A stretch of DNA of 64,000 nt, from contig CAMWTP010000015.1 of NCBI GenBank assembly GCA_947177165.1, positions 1 through 64,000 on the forward strand, in the 5' to 3' direction. This document shows positions 9,445 to 17,906 of the stretch, in pieces. The notes beneath the pieces were generated by a model, which saw only the letters and a program-made list of their open reading frames with translations, ran no database searches and had not been told where the DNA came from. The first letter of the stretch is position 1; each line of letters starts with the position of its first letter. The position numbers were made by a program, and so were the translations under genes. This DNA is from an uncultured Lachnospiraceae bacterium (GTDB lineage Bacteria > Bacillota > Clostridia > Lachnospirales > Lachnospiraceae).

Positions 9445-10208
9445 ACTATCCAATCATCCGGCGTGTAGTTCTCCAGTATTTCCAAAACATTTGTTTTGTA
9501 AATACTGTCCCCTAGCAGGCCTCCATCCGGGTTTACACAGACTGCCTGAATATCTGTGGGATTTTCCTCATAAGGGTTTATATAGCTTTTATTCAAGTCG
9601 TAATATTCACTCAGATATTTCAGCGCATTTCCGCTGGGGAAAATGACATTTCCGTCCGACTGCCGGATTCCCATCACTTCAAATTCTTTCATAATCTCAA
9701 TCGTGCGGCGGTTATACGGATTGTCATGCTCCCTGTCGACAAGCCATGCCGGGTGGACACGCAGACGTATTTCCTGCTTCTTTAGCTCCATAACAAATGC
9801 CTTAACTGGTTCTAATGGTATCGTCTCCTGATGAAAAGCGTCCGCAGAAATGCAAATATCATTCACTCCGCACTGTACCAGCTCCCTCGCAGTCTCCTTT
9901 ATTTTCGCCTGATCTTTGCTGAAAAATCCGTTTGTGATGAGCTGCCGCTTCGGAATATTCCTCTCCCTGGCCGCTGTATGCACCGCGTACACTGTCTCAG
10001 GGTACAGCAATGGTTCCCCGCCAAATGTCATGACTGAAGTGATATCATATTTTCCTGCGACATCGCGCACCAGCGCCGCTGCCGCTTTGGCATCAATGTG
10101 ATCTCCTGCGCCGCTGTGCTCCCCCTCCGAACAATGCCTGCATCGCCCTGTGCAGGCAAGCGTTACCACAAATTCGATACGGTTCAAATTTTTAACATAT
10201 TGATTCAT
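9441..10208 (-). CDS. Radical SAM protein
   Basis: 255 residues. CTGRCRHC near residues 19-26 is the CxxxCxxC motif for the [4Fe-4S] cluster, and MTFGGEPLL is the SAM-binding GGE motif. A single Cys occurs near the C-terminus (AVCVNPDGG), so a full SPASM or twitch cluster domain is not evident. The reaction is unknown. It is coupled to a downstream membrane acyltransferase by a 4-base overlap; no precursor peptide was found nearby. Confidence 0.82.
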   Translation of the reverse strand: MNQYVKNLNRIEFVVTLACTGRCRHCSEGEHSGAGDHIDAKAAAALVRDVAGKYDITSVMTFGGEPLLYPETVYAVHTAARERNIPKRQLITNGFFSKDQAKIKETARELVQCGVNDICISADAFHQETIPLEPVKAFVMELKKQEIRLRVHPAWLVDREHDNPYNRRTIEIMKEFEVMGIRQSDGNVIFPSGNALKYLSEYYDLNKSYINPYEENPTDIQAVCVNPDGGLLGDSIYKTNVLEILENYTPDDWIV

Positions 10209-10230
10209 AAAAATCCCTTTCCGGTACGTC

Positions 10231-10764
10231 TTACACCCTATCCTCTACATCCGCAATTAAAATCGGATCTATGTAATCTGTGTCTTTGTTTAATCTTCTA
10301 GCTTGGAGGTCTTTTAACGCTTCATCATAATTATTTATCCAGAATGTCCCATAATTCTGCCGTTTTTCCTTCAAATACTGAAAGTCAAATAAACTGAGTA
10401 TGTCCATTCCCAGCAGCGCCTTGCTTCCTATGTCTTCTGAAAAGAACAATTTGATTTTGTCTAAAATAATTTCATCTGTAAGTCTGAAATTTTCTACGAC
10501 ATATCCATATAGTTTTAATTCGGTTCCGGATGCGTCATATGCTATTCCTCTCATACTGCTTTTTTGTATTTCGTCTTTAAATCTTATCAATCCTTTATGC
10601 TCCAACCCTATAACAGTATATGTCGCACCTGTATCTATTTTTGCCGTTATCTTCACAGTTTTATTGCTTATATCAAAAGATATTTTTGTAAAATATGATT
10701 CCCTGTTAAATGCCTTTGTAGCCGGATTAGCTGCCTTTTCCAGTTCTGACCTGCCTGTGTCCAT
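10231..10764 (-). CDS. Retropepsin-like aspartic protease domain protein
   Basis: 177 residues. It carries the aspartic protease signature IDTGAT near residue 45 and the second hydrophobic motif ALLGMDIL near residue 120, the pattern of single-domain retropepsin-like proteases that work as dimers. No signal peptide or membrane segment is visible, so it is probably cytoplasmic. The start was placed at ATG 10764, 2 bases after the stop of the upstream gene and behind GGAGAG, so the two are translationally coupled. Substrate unknown; the neighbour is an obvious candidate partner. Confidence 0.72.
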   Translation of the reverse strand: MDTGRSELEKAANPATKAFNRESYFTKISFDISNKTVKITAKIDTGATYTVIGLEHKGLIRFKDEIQKSSMRGIAYDASGTELKLYGYVVENFRLTDEIILDKIKLFFSEDIGSKALLGMDILSLFDFQYLKEKRQNYGTFWINNYDEALKDLQARRLNKDTDYIDPILIADVEDRV

Positions 10765-10766
10765 AA

Positions 10767-11132
10767 CTATATCTCTCCTCTTGCATATATTGTATCTATT
10801 GTGCATTCCCCTTTAGGGTCATACTCATATGAATCATATATTACTTTTCCAAACTCCTGACTCGCAATATTATCATATTTATATCCTAACTCTATATTGT
10901 CAACATCAGTCACTATATAGTAAATATATGCCAGCGTATAGCAGCCTCCTGTACTTAATCTCTTTTTTCCCTTACGTTCTGAGGTTAATAATACACAATA
11001 TTCTAAATCTTTCTGTAACTCATCCACACTGATTTCCTTCTCTGTATTCAATACCTTGTATACAGAAGGCTCTACCTGCTGCACCTCTAAACCATACTCT
11101 TTAAACACCTTATCTACATTAACCTTTTCCAT
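10767..11132 (-). CDS. Hypothetical protein coupled to retropepsin-like gene
   Basis: 121 residues from an ATG preceded by GGAAGGG. Acidic, with a central segment KGKKRLSTGGCYTLAYIYYIV and no motif I recognise. It looks like a small globular cytoplasmic protein. Its stop lies 2 bases from the retropepsin-like gene start, so both are made together. It might be an inhibitor, substrate or adaptor of the protease; nothing in sequence decides this. Confidence 0.6.
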   Translation of the reverse strand: MEKVNVDKVFKEYGLEVQQVEPSVYKVLNTEKEISVDELQKDLEYCVLLTSERKGKKRLSTGGCYTLAYIYYIVTDVDNIELGYKYDNIASQEFGKVIYDSYEYDPKGECTIDTIYARGEI

Positions 11133-11355
11133 GCGTACCACCCTTCCGCTCTCACACACTGAATTTTCCTGTTTTGTTCTTTTCTTAATTATAGTGCACG
11201 CTGACCTATATATCAATTACTATTTCATGCCCATAACTATATATGACGCTGCCAATCCTTGTGTTGGTCAGTGTATTTAGGCTGCATCAAAGTACTGTGC
11301 TTACTGTATCTGCAAACCATAACAACACACTCTTTGACTAACGCCTTACATATTT

Positions 11356-11395
11356 ACAGCCCTGATTTGAAGGTATACCTCCAAATCAGGGCTGT
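11356..11395. terminator. Long inverted repeat downstream of the sigma factor gene
   Basis: A nearly perfect 20-base-pair inverted repeat (11356-11375 with 11376-11395, one mismatch). T-tracts on either side are weak, so it may be an inefficient terminator or an mRNA-stabilising hairpin for the leftward gene ending at 11473. Confidence 0.5.
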
Positions 11396-11472
11396 ATCTT
11401 TATCATTTATCAGATTTTACCTTACAATCCTCTTCCACTGCCGCCGGGCAGGGTTTTCTCAATAAATCAATC

Positions 11473-12969
11473 CTACGCTTCCTGATACAAGAAGCCGCCC
11501 AGCGGACAGTCGGCTTCTGGAATTGTCAGCGCTCCCGACCTGACAGCAAACGCCCCGATCATACCCACCGTGTGAAACAACAGCACCTTTGCAAGCACCG
11601 GACCAATTATCTGTTCCACGCTCCCGGGTGCATGGACGCGCATGACGGAAAGAGCACAATCATACAGCGATTCAAATAAACTGGCAAATGAGACAATCTC
11701 TTCTCCCAAAACAGCCGCAATCGCCTCCCTCTGTTCTTTGCTGATCACAGGAACCAAAGCTGCAGTATTCCCGCCCAGCACATTGTCCAGGCTGTCGGCA
11801 ATTGTTTCTCCATAGGAAGTATAACGGTTCTGCACAGGCAAAATGCCGTAATTTGCATAAGAAGCGGCATAACCGGGACAGATGCCGCAGTAACCTGCAA
11901 AGGAGTCTGTTCTGTACGGATGGTTTTTTCCAAGCTCATAAGTCCTCCCATAGCAAATATCGCCGTTTTGATAAATCCCGCTCTTCCGAAATCCCTCTTC
12001 CAGCCTGCTCTGAAAAAGCTCCCAGCCTTTGCATATCATCTCAAACAACAAATCCCACAAAAGCAGATTGTCCTCCAGCCCGGCGCCGATAAACTGCACT
12101 TTCCGCAGATCAGGCAGCTTTTTCATCCCATCTTTCAGGATATTCCCTACTTTCGGAACAGCGGATTTCTCAGCCATTCGGAAAAACTCTTCCATGTATT
12201 CTTCAGTGAATATGACCAGACGTGCCTGATATCTGCCGCCCGGCAGCGCAGTAAGCAAACCATATTGTTCCAGAAGGGCAATTTCGTCCTCCAGGTATAC
12301 GCTTGCCACCCCCAATTCGATGGCAAGCTGACTGATAGTCATGGGTGTGTGATATGTGCTGACCAGGACATTGCCCGGAAGCTTCCGGGCGAACAGGCGC
12401 TGATATTCCATATTGGCTGTCCCCTCAAAGATAATGAAAAAGTCAAACTTCGCAGGCTGATAGCTTTTCGTTCCGAATTCTCTTTCCATACTGATTCCTT
12501 CTTTCAATATTTTTCGTGTCTTGAACAAATAATATTTCACCATTTCGAGCGAGATATGAAGCCTGGATGCGGTTTCCGCACAGGAAAGTCCCTCAAAGTA
12601 ATAAGCGACAGTACATTCCCGATATTCCCTGGAAAGCAGCGCAAGCTCCCGGCGAAGCGCACAAAACTGCTCAGTCTGCAAAATGTCATTGACAAAATCC
12701 TTTTCATCAGCAGCCTCCTCACCCAGATCCTCATAGTGAAGGCGGCTCTTTTTATACAGATATTTTTTGTAGGTGTTGGCCGCAATCGCCCATATATAGC
12801 CGAAGAAGGCATTGTCATCCCGAATCTTGTGTGCGCTGCTTAAGATGGCAAGAATAATATCACCGGCCAGGTCCTCCGCATCCTCCTTATGGGATACCCG
12901 CGAAAGCGCATAAGCGAAGATGGTCTTCATATTCTCTTCCACCAGCGCCGAAACTTTTTCCTGTTCCAT
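11473..12969 (-). CDS. ECF-type sigma factor fused to a large uncharacterised C-terminal domain
   Basis: 498 residues. Residues 1 to about 165 are a sigma-70 family ECF factor: region 2 (HKEDAEDLAGDIILAIL, then FGYIWAIAANTYKKYL) and region 4 helix-turn-helix (LSCAETASRLHISLEMVKYY). Simple ECF factors end there; this one continues for about 330 residues. The extension begins with a winged-helix-like stretch (TISQLAIELGVASVYLEDE, about 215-250) and a large alpha-helical part with several Cys (YCGICPGYAAS near 375). No anti-sigma gene is adjacent, so the extension may sense a signal directly. Strong GGAGGG start. Confidence 0.8.
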   Translation of the reverse strand: MEQEKVSALVEENMKTIFAYALSRVSHKEDAEDLAGDIILAILSSAHKIRDDNAFFGYIWAIAANTYKKYLYKKSRLHYEDLGEEAADEKDFVNDILQTEQFCALRRELALLSREYRECTVAYYFEGLSCAETASRLHISLEMVKYYLFKTRKILKEGISMEREFGTKSYQPAKFDFFIIFEGTANMEYQRLFARKLPGNVLVSTYHTPMTISQLAIELGVASVYLEDEIALLEQYGLLTALPGGRYQARLVIFTEEYMEEFFRMAEKSAVPKVGNILKDGMKKLPDLRKVQFIGAGLEDNLLLWDLLFEMICKGWELFQSRLEEGFRKSGIYQNGDICYGRTYELGKNHPYRTDSFAGYCGICPGYAASYANYGILPVQNRYTSYGETIADSLDNVLGGNTAALVPVISKEQREAIAAVLGEEIVSFASLFESLYDCALSVMRVHAPGSVEQIIGPVLAKVLLFHTVGMIGAFAVRSGALTIPEADCPLGGFLYQEA

Positions 12970-13122
12970 AGTTCCCTCCGTGAATGGTAAAATGCAGTTC
13001 TTTGAAAGCTTTCACTTATATAGTACCAGAATCGAACCGACGGTTAATTGGAAAATACATCATTTTTAGAGGCGGAAGCAAATGTTTCACTGATATTGCT
13101 GTTTTATCGGCACCCTGTATTA

Positions 13123-13638
13123 TTATGCCAGCTCTTCATTTACAAAGTCTTTGTAAACGGTTCCCGATGAAGTCCCCTTCAATTCAATGACAACCCAGCT
13201 CCAGATACTTGCCCGGTCAGCCATTGTAAAATGAAATTCTTCTTGAAAATACTCTGCATTCACAACTTCCTCAAGGAATTGATCTTCATCATCGTATTCG
13301 AGAAACATTTTTATCTCAAACAAATTGTCCATTTCTGTTATGAAGTCACGAAACATTTCATCGGGAACAGCAATTCCATCTCCACCGAACAGCCCATCAT
13401 AACCATGTAGCGAAAAATCATACAACAGATAGTCTGTTTTGCAATCCGCACAAACAGCTCTCACCGCCTGCCCAAATTTGTTCTCATATTTCGTTACTGC
13501 CATTTTGTATTTGTTATAAAACTCGCCGAAGTATCGGATTTTAAACGCTCTGCACCCGCACTCACAGACAATTTCCCCATCCATTCCTTTTTCATCAACC
13601 GGAACATAAATCTTTTCAAGATGTCTTGGTTTGATCAT
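13123..13638 (-). CDS. Hypothetical Cys-rich protein
   Basis: 171 residues from an ATG behind AAGGAG. CECGCRAF near residue 27 and CADC near residue 60 give a likely zinc site of four to five Cys. The C-terminal half is very acidic. No membrane segment. I do not recognise a family; the compact, acidic build resembles many immunity-type proteins, which is only an analogy. Confidence 0.65.
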   Translation of the reverse strand: MIKPRHLEKIYVPVDEKGMDGEIVCECGCRAFKIRYFGEFYNKYKMAVTKYENKFGQAVRAVCADCKTDYLLYDFSLHGYDGLFGGDGIAVPDEMFRDFITEMDNLFEIKMFLEYDDEDQFLEEVVNAEYFQEEFHFTMADRASIWSWVVIELKGTSSGTVYKDFVNEELA

Positions 13639-13679
13639 TGTGTACTTCTCCTTGCCTTTTTCCATATACTTTAAAATCA

Positions 13680-14225
13680 TTAAAACAAGTATTTTCCATA
13701 TTCCTCCCGCATCTTATCATTCATGTAACCCTGGGCGTAAGTCCATACATTTTGATAGGATATAGGATGGCAATTCCTGCTTAAAATATTGTTTCCATGC
13801 ATTACTTTGGGAAAGTTATGGAGAATGCACAGAATCCTATGTACCATTGCTTTCCCCTTAAAGTGTCTTAAATTTTTCTCTGCATCATTCAGTAATTTCA
13901 ATATGAGTTGATTTATTTTTATCTCTTCCTCTTTGTCTGTCTCAAATACACATGTATCTTTTACAATCTCTTCTTTCAGCTTTAAGATTCTCTCATAGTT
14001 TGGCAATTTGTACTTCTCACACATGCTGTTCATAGCACGAAATAATCGTTCCGAGCAATCGATACCTTTTTCCTCCATTGATACATATTCTAATATATCT
14101 CTCCAGAAGAACAACTCCTCCCGAAGACGCCTGCGCTCACCCGGCTTCCATATCCTCCCGCCTGTTTTGCCCTTTTCATATACAATGCCTGTGTCCAATA
14201 TTTGATAATAATAGCAAATTTGCAA
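13680..14225 (-). CDS. Hypothetical helical protein
   Basis: 181 residues, charged and largely helical by appearance, with no recognised motif and no membrane segment. It lies 41 bases upstream of the Cys-rich hypothetical gene on the same strand and 12 bases after a small membrane protein gene, so it probably belongs to the same transcript. The first residues (MQICYYYQIL) lack a clear ribosome site, so the true start may be a little further in. Confidence 0.5.
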   Translation of the reverse strand: MQICYYYQILDTGIVYEKGKTGGRIWKPGERRRLREELFFWRDILEYVSMEEKGIDCSERLFRAMNSMCEKYKLPNYERILKLKEEIVKDTCVFETDKEEEIKINQLILKLLNDAEKNLRHFKGKAMVHRILCILHNFPKVMHGNNILSRNCHPISYQNVWTYAQGYMNDKMREEYGKYLF

Positions 14226-14237
14226 CCCTATCCCCCA

Positions 14238-14540
14238 CTATTTCCAATTATCAGTACTATTTTTCCTTCGGTAATATCCGAAGCATACCATCGTCCAAAT
14301 CCCTGGAACAACTGCATATCCGGCATTCGCCTGTCCATGGTTTATAATAACATATCCGCCACCTGTCACTGTTAAAACCAGAAAAATAATTCCTAAAATT
14401 AATGCTGACTTCTCCATCAACCGTATATTCTCTATCAGTGTGACTTTTACTATCATGCAAACTGCCAGCAATACAACCGTAAATAATGCTTGTATGAGAA
14501 TGGCAATATACCTGGAGCCAATTGCGCGGCATTTTCGCAC
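14238..14540 (-). CDS. Small membrane protein
   Basis: 100 residues with three hydrophobic stretches (about 12-33, 45-62, 73-88) and a basic C-terminus (YYRRKN). Possibly the membrane partner of the adjacent hypothetical genes. No family recognised. The overlapping alternative frame lacks this membrane pattern and was not chosen. Confidence 0.45.
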   Translation of the reverse strand: MRKCRAIGSRYIAILIQALFTVVLLAVCMIVKVTLIENIRLMEKSALILGIIFLVLTVTGGGYVIINHGQANAGYAVVPGIWTMVCFGYYRRKNSTDNWK

Positions 14541-14629
14541 TCCCTAAATTCACAAAATAACGATTTATATGTGTGCAAAATTTTCAAAACATTTTACTGT
14601 CTCCTCATATTTTTAAGATCCGTTTTCGT

Positions 14630-15418
14630 TCACAGATTTCCAATATAATATAGTTCCGTTCTCAAAAAATCCGCATTTTCTTCCACACGATAAATATATC
14701 CATCTCGGCTGTCAATATAATATTCCTGCTTCCTTAAAATATGATCTTCAAAGTCATCGAAGGAGCTTATCATACAATAATCTCTGTTCAAAAATTCAAT
14801 TATACCGTCATATATTAGGTTTGACTGGCTATATCCATTCTGCATCAATACTTCCATAACCCTATCAAGCAATTCTTCCGTTTCCATATTTTTTAAATTC
14901 AATTTGTTGTATGATTCATCAACCTGACTTTCTGATAATATCATTTTCGCATTATCCAGCGTGCCAATCAAAACCAATTCTTCTTCTCCCCATATATAAA
15001 CATTTTCCGCTTCCTTTTCAACAAAGACCATGTTTACAAAAACAATATCTTTCTCTATCGTTTCTTTGTACAACGCAAACCTATCACTTCTTATGCCATA
15101 CTCTGTGATTCCTTCATAGGCAAAAATTGGCGTTTCTTCTGGCAAAAAAGAAAGATATTCCAAACAATTTGTACTTAAAAATATCCTTAATTGATCTTTA
15201 AGCATATTAATATCTTCGTTTCCTGCCTCCCCCATCGCAACAGTTGGCGCCAGATTGTTTTGTACTTCATCATTCCATTGCTTATCATCAACTGTTTCTT
15301 CTGTGGAAAATTCCATCTTTTCTGACACATAATCCTTTATATTCGCTTTACTCATAATAATGACTATCAAAATCAGACTCAGACTCAAAATTACTCGTAT
15401 GAAACCTGCTTTCTTCAC
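14630..15418 (-). CDS. Membrane-anchored hypothetical protein
   Basis: About 262 residues. One N-terminal hydrophobic segment (VILSLSLILIVIIM) then an acidic extracytoplasmic region without Cys-based lipobox. A GGAGG sequence six bases before a GTG codon at 15418 supports that start; an upstream in-frame ATG at 15433 lacks a ribosome site. No family recognised. It sits between a small membrane protein and a DUF4272 gene on the same strand. Confidence 0.6.
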   Translation of the reverse strand: MKKAGFIRVILSLSLILIVIIMSKANIKDYVSEKMEFSTEETVDDKQWNDEVQNNLAPTVAMGEAGNEDINMLKDQLRIFLSTNCLEYLSFLPEETPIFAYEGITEYGIRSDRFALYKETIEKDIVFVNMVFVEKEAENVYIWGEEELVLIGTLDNAKMILSESQVDESYNKLNLKNMETEELLDRVMEVLMQNGYSQSNLIYDGIIEFLNRDYCMISSFDDFEDHILRKQEYYIDSRDGYIYRVEENADFLRTELYYIGNL

Positions 15419-15506
15419 CACGTTCCTCCACATATATTGATTCTTATAATCATGTTGACTAACACCATCACAAAATATATTATACAAATATCTTATTGCT
15501 GCACAC

Positions 15507-16745
15507 CTATGTCGGTGTATCCACATCGTCCCACTCCGCATCTAAGAATCCAATCATCCAGTTTAGCGTCTTATGCCTTGCCTGTATCACACCGTGGTCA
15601 ATTCCCGCTGGTCCTGTCATCCTGTGGCATCTTGCGTCCACTGCCGCCCAATCCATCCGGTAAACCAGATCCGTCTTATCCAGAATCTCCTTTTTGGAGC
15701 GCATCACTGTTTTTTCACAAAAATCCCCAATGGACGCAAACACATCCGCATGAATACTGCGCACTGTCAATGGCACATCACAGATCGTAACCGGATCCGT
15801 CCAGTCCGCGAGTCCCAGCACCCATTCCAGTGTATACAGATGCTCATAATTCCAAGAATAGTTAATCATTGTTTTTTCTTCCGGGTTATCGTCCCGTATG
15901 TACGCAAGTTCTTCCGGTGTAAGGATTTCTTCCGGATTTCTGATCGCATAACAATCCATAACCCGTGCAATAAATTCCCGCGCCTGCGCCACATCCATAT
16001 TTTCTTCTGGATTCAGCATTGACTCTGAGTACAGGGAAACAATCAGAAGTCCCAGCATTCTGCGCACAACCTCTTCCTTATTTCTGATTGTTATTTCCTC
16101 GTCATCGCCGTTGACCGGAAGCTCCATCACATAAATTCCTCTGTCAAACAAATATTTCATGTTCTCAAACCGGCGCATTTTCTGTCTGTCAGTACAGCCC
16201 TCCAAACGCTTCGGATTCTCATCCAAAGTAAACGGAAAATACCTCTCCACCTCACTGCTTCCATCACCCGCCAGAATCACTCTATTCTCCTTATTCAGCG
16301 CAACCGTTCCCCGCTCCACAACAAGAACACTATCTAACGATTGCATTGCATCCTGCACGATACCGATAATCTGCTGCAGTTCCTTATGCAGATCCGCCTG
16401 TGCATCCTTCGCTTCCGCCATAACAGAGACAAATGCCCCAGCCTGCTGAAGGTAGTGGCACAGATTAATCTTAATATCTTCCTCCGCATCTTCAATGCTG
16501 GCAAAAAAACCTTGTACTGCTTTCTTATGCTCCTGTACAAAGGTCTCTGCTTCCTCTCCCATGGATCGCAGTACGATCAGCACCTCAAACCTGCAGTTCT
16601 GGCTGGCAAACGACAATAAATTCCCACTCTCCTGCCTTGGCAGTCCGAGAGAGTCACTCAATGCATTTCTGATCTTATCCAGATCATTTTCCCTGCAAAA
16701 TAATGCAATAAACTCCCTTCGCTCTTCGTTTTGATTTCTTTCCAT
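15507..16745 (-). CDS. DUF4272-type protein
   Basis: About 412 residues. The C-terminal two thirds fit my memory of the DUF4272 family: EVVRRMLGLLIV, then ILTPEELAYIRD, NYSWNYEHLYTLEWVLGL. The N-terminal 130 residues are an extra helical region. No catalytic motif is known for the family and no membrane segment is visible. Start chosen at ATG 16745 behind GGAGAA. It is 50 bases downstream of a second DUF protein gene on the same strand. Confidence 0.65.
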   Translation of the reverse strand: MERNQNEERREFIALFCRENDLDKIRNALSDSLGLPRQESGNLLSFASQNCRFEVLIVLRSMGEEAETFVQEHKKAVQGFFASIEDAEEDIKINLCHYLQQAGAFVSVMAEAKDAQADLHKELQQIIGIVQDAMQSLDSVLVVERGTVALNKENRVILAGDGSSEVERYFPFTLDENPKRLEGCTDRQKMRRFENMKYLFDRGIYVMELPVNGDDEEITIRNKEEVVRRMLGLLIVSLYSESMLNPEENMDVAQAREFIARVMDCYAIRNPEEILTPEELAYIRDDNPEEKTMINYSWNYEHLYTLEWVLGLADWTDPVTICDVPLTVRSIHADVFASIGDFCEKTVMRSKKEILDKTDLVYRMDWAAVDARCHRMTGPAGIDHGVIQARHKTLNWMIGFLDAEWDDVDTPT

Positions 16746-16800
16746 ATCCAATTCTCCATTCTAATAAATTATAAAACCATTCTCTTAAAATTCATATCAG

Positions 16801-17685
16801 TCATCTTCCACGAAGCTTCTCTGCCAGCTTCTCGAGATCCATTTTACTCATAGGCGGAATCAAGATATGATCCGCATCAAACTGGCGGACATCCTGCGCC
16901 TGAATTTCTTCCATAAAATGTTCATATAAAAACAGCCCGTCCATCACACGCTGTTCGCTGTAGAGCACAAACTGAACAAACCCTTCTGCCACTTTGATCT
17001 CATCCAGATTCAAAAATCCATCTGCACGGACAGGAAACACACTCTCACACTCCTCTGTCAGCGCATAAAAAGCCCCTATCTCATTGCTGTCACTTTTCTG
17101 CAGAAGTCTTGGTTTGGCATAATAGACATCCATAGACTGCAGATTATGTAGCGTCTGTTCAAAATCAGAAAGGTCCTCACACGTCTCCCACGCAGCGATC
17201 TTATCTTCTGTAATCGTGTATGGCCAGCGTGCCAAACTGAATATATACTTCTGATACTCTTTATTCCCACAAAACTGTTTTAACGACTTTAAGCTGAACG
17301 CGGCAAACTGCCTAATCCCCTGCTCCAGCTCCCCGCTGGTGAAAGTCCTCTCTTCCTCCACACAGTACATCTCCACTTTGCCCAGCCGCCGCTCCATCTC
17401 ACTTACAAGTCTGGCAAAGTCTGCGATTTCCGCTCTGGTTGTCGGAATGTTATAGCTCACCTCATAGTATCCTTCATCCGCTTTAGACCCATTGTAAAAA
17501 ATTCCCCGCCCAATCCGGTTCGGATTGTACAAAACAGCCGTCCCCCGATCCTGCTCGCCTTCCTGCAAAATATAAAAGTCATTGTTCGAGCCGTAACACA
17601 GTCCACAGGCATTCGCCAGGGAAGGAAGGTCAAGGACTGTCTTTCCAAACAGTTTCTTTTGTTTGATCTGCAAAGTAAACGCCAT
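16801..17685 (-). CDS. DUF4299-like protein
   Basis: 294 residues. The opening (FTLQIKQKKLFGKTVL), followed by a short Gly/Cys stretch and YNIPTTRAEIADF, resembles proteins annotated as DUF4299; I assign this from memory only. Soluble, no catalytic motif visible. First gene of a leftward group that includes the DUF4272 gene; the start has a weak AAGGAG-like site. Confidence 0.55.
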   Translation of the reverse strand: MAFTLQIKQKKLFGKTVLDLPSLANACGLCYGSNNDFYILQEGEQDRGTAVLYNPNRIGRGIFYNGSKADEGYYEVSYNIPTTRAEIADFARLVSEMERRLGKVEMYCVEEERTFTSGELEQGIRQFAAFSLKSLKQFCGNKEYQKYIFSLARWPYTITEDKIAAWETCEDLSDFEQTLHNLQSMDVYYAKPRLLQKSDSNEIGAFYALTEECESVFPVRADGFLNLDEIKVAEGFVQFVLYSEQRVMDGLFLYEHFMEEIQAQDVRQFDADHILIPPMSKMDLEKLAEKLRGR

Positions 17686-17834
17686 CGTAAAATCTCCTTA
17701 TCTGTATACTGATCGTTTTTTACCCTGTCTATTATACTACACCCATTCCCAGTTATCCATCACAATTTGGAGGCTGTTCCTTCCGTGTTTGAAAAATGCT
17801 CTCCGTTAGATTTGCGTCACAATTTGTATGATTA

Positions 17835-17854
17835 CCAGAAGAAAATTTTTCTGG
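17835..17854. promoter_or_regulatory. Imperfect palindrome upstream of the serine hydrolase gene
   Basis: A 20-base palindrome with 16 matching positions (CCAGAA arm) lies just upstream of a TATAAT box at 17862-17867. No good -35 box is present, so an activator or a different promoter class may be used. Confidence 0.4.
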
Positions 17855-17906
17855 AATATGCTATAATAACAGCAAACAATTATCCATTGTGAAAGGAGAC
17901 AACCAC

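Noticed and set aside
11920..12843. 307-codon frame opposite the sigma factor gene
   Set aside because: Antisense shadow; composition is unlike a protein and the sense strand has sigma motifs.
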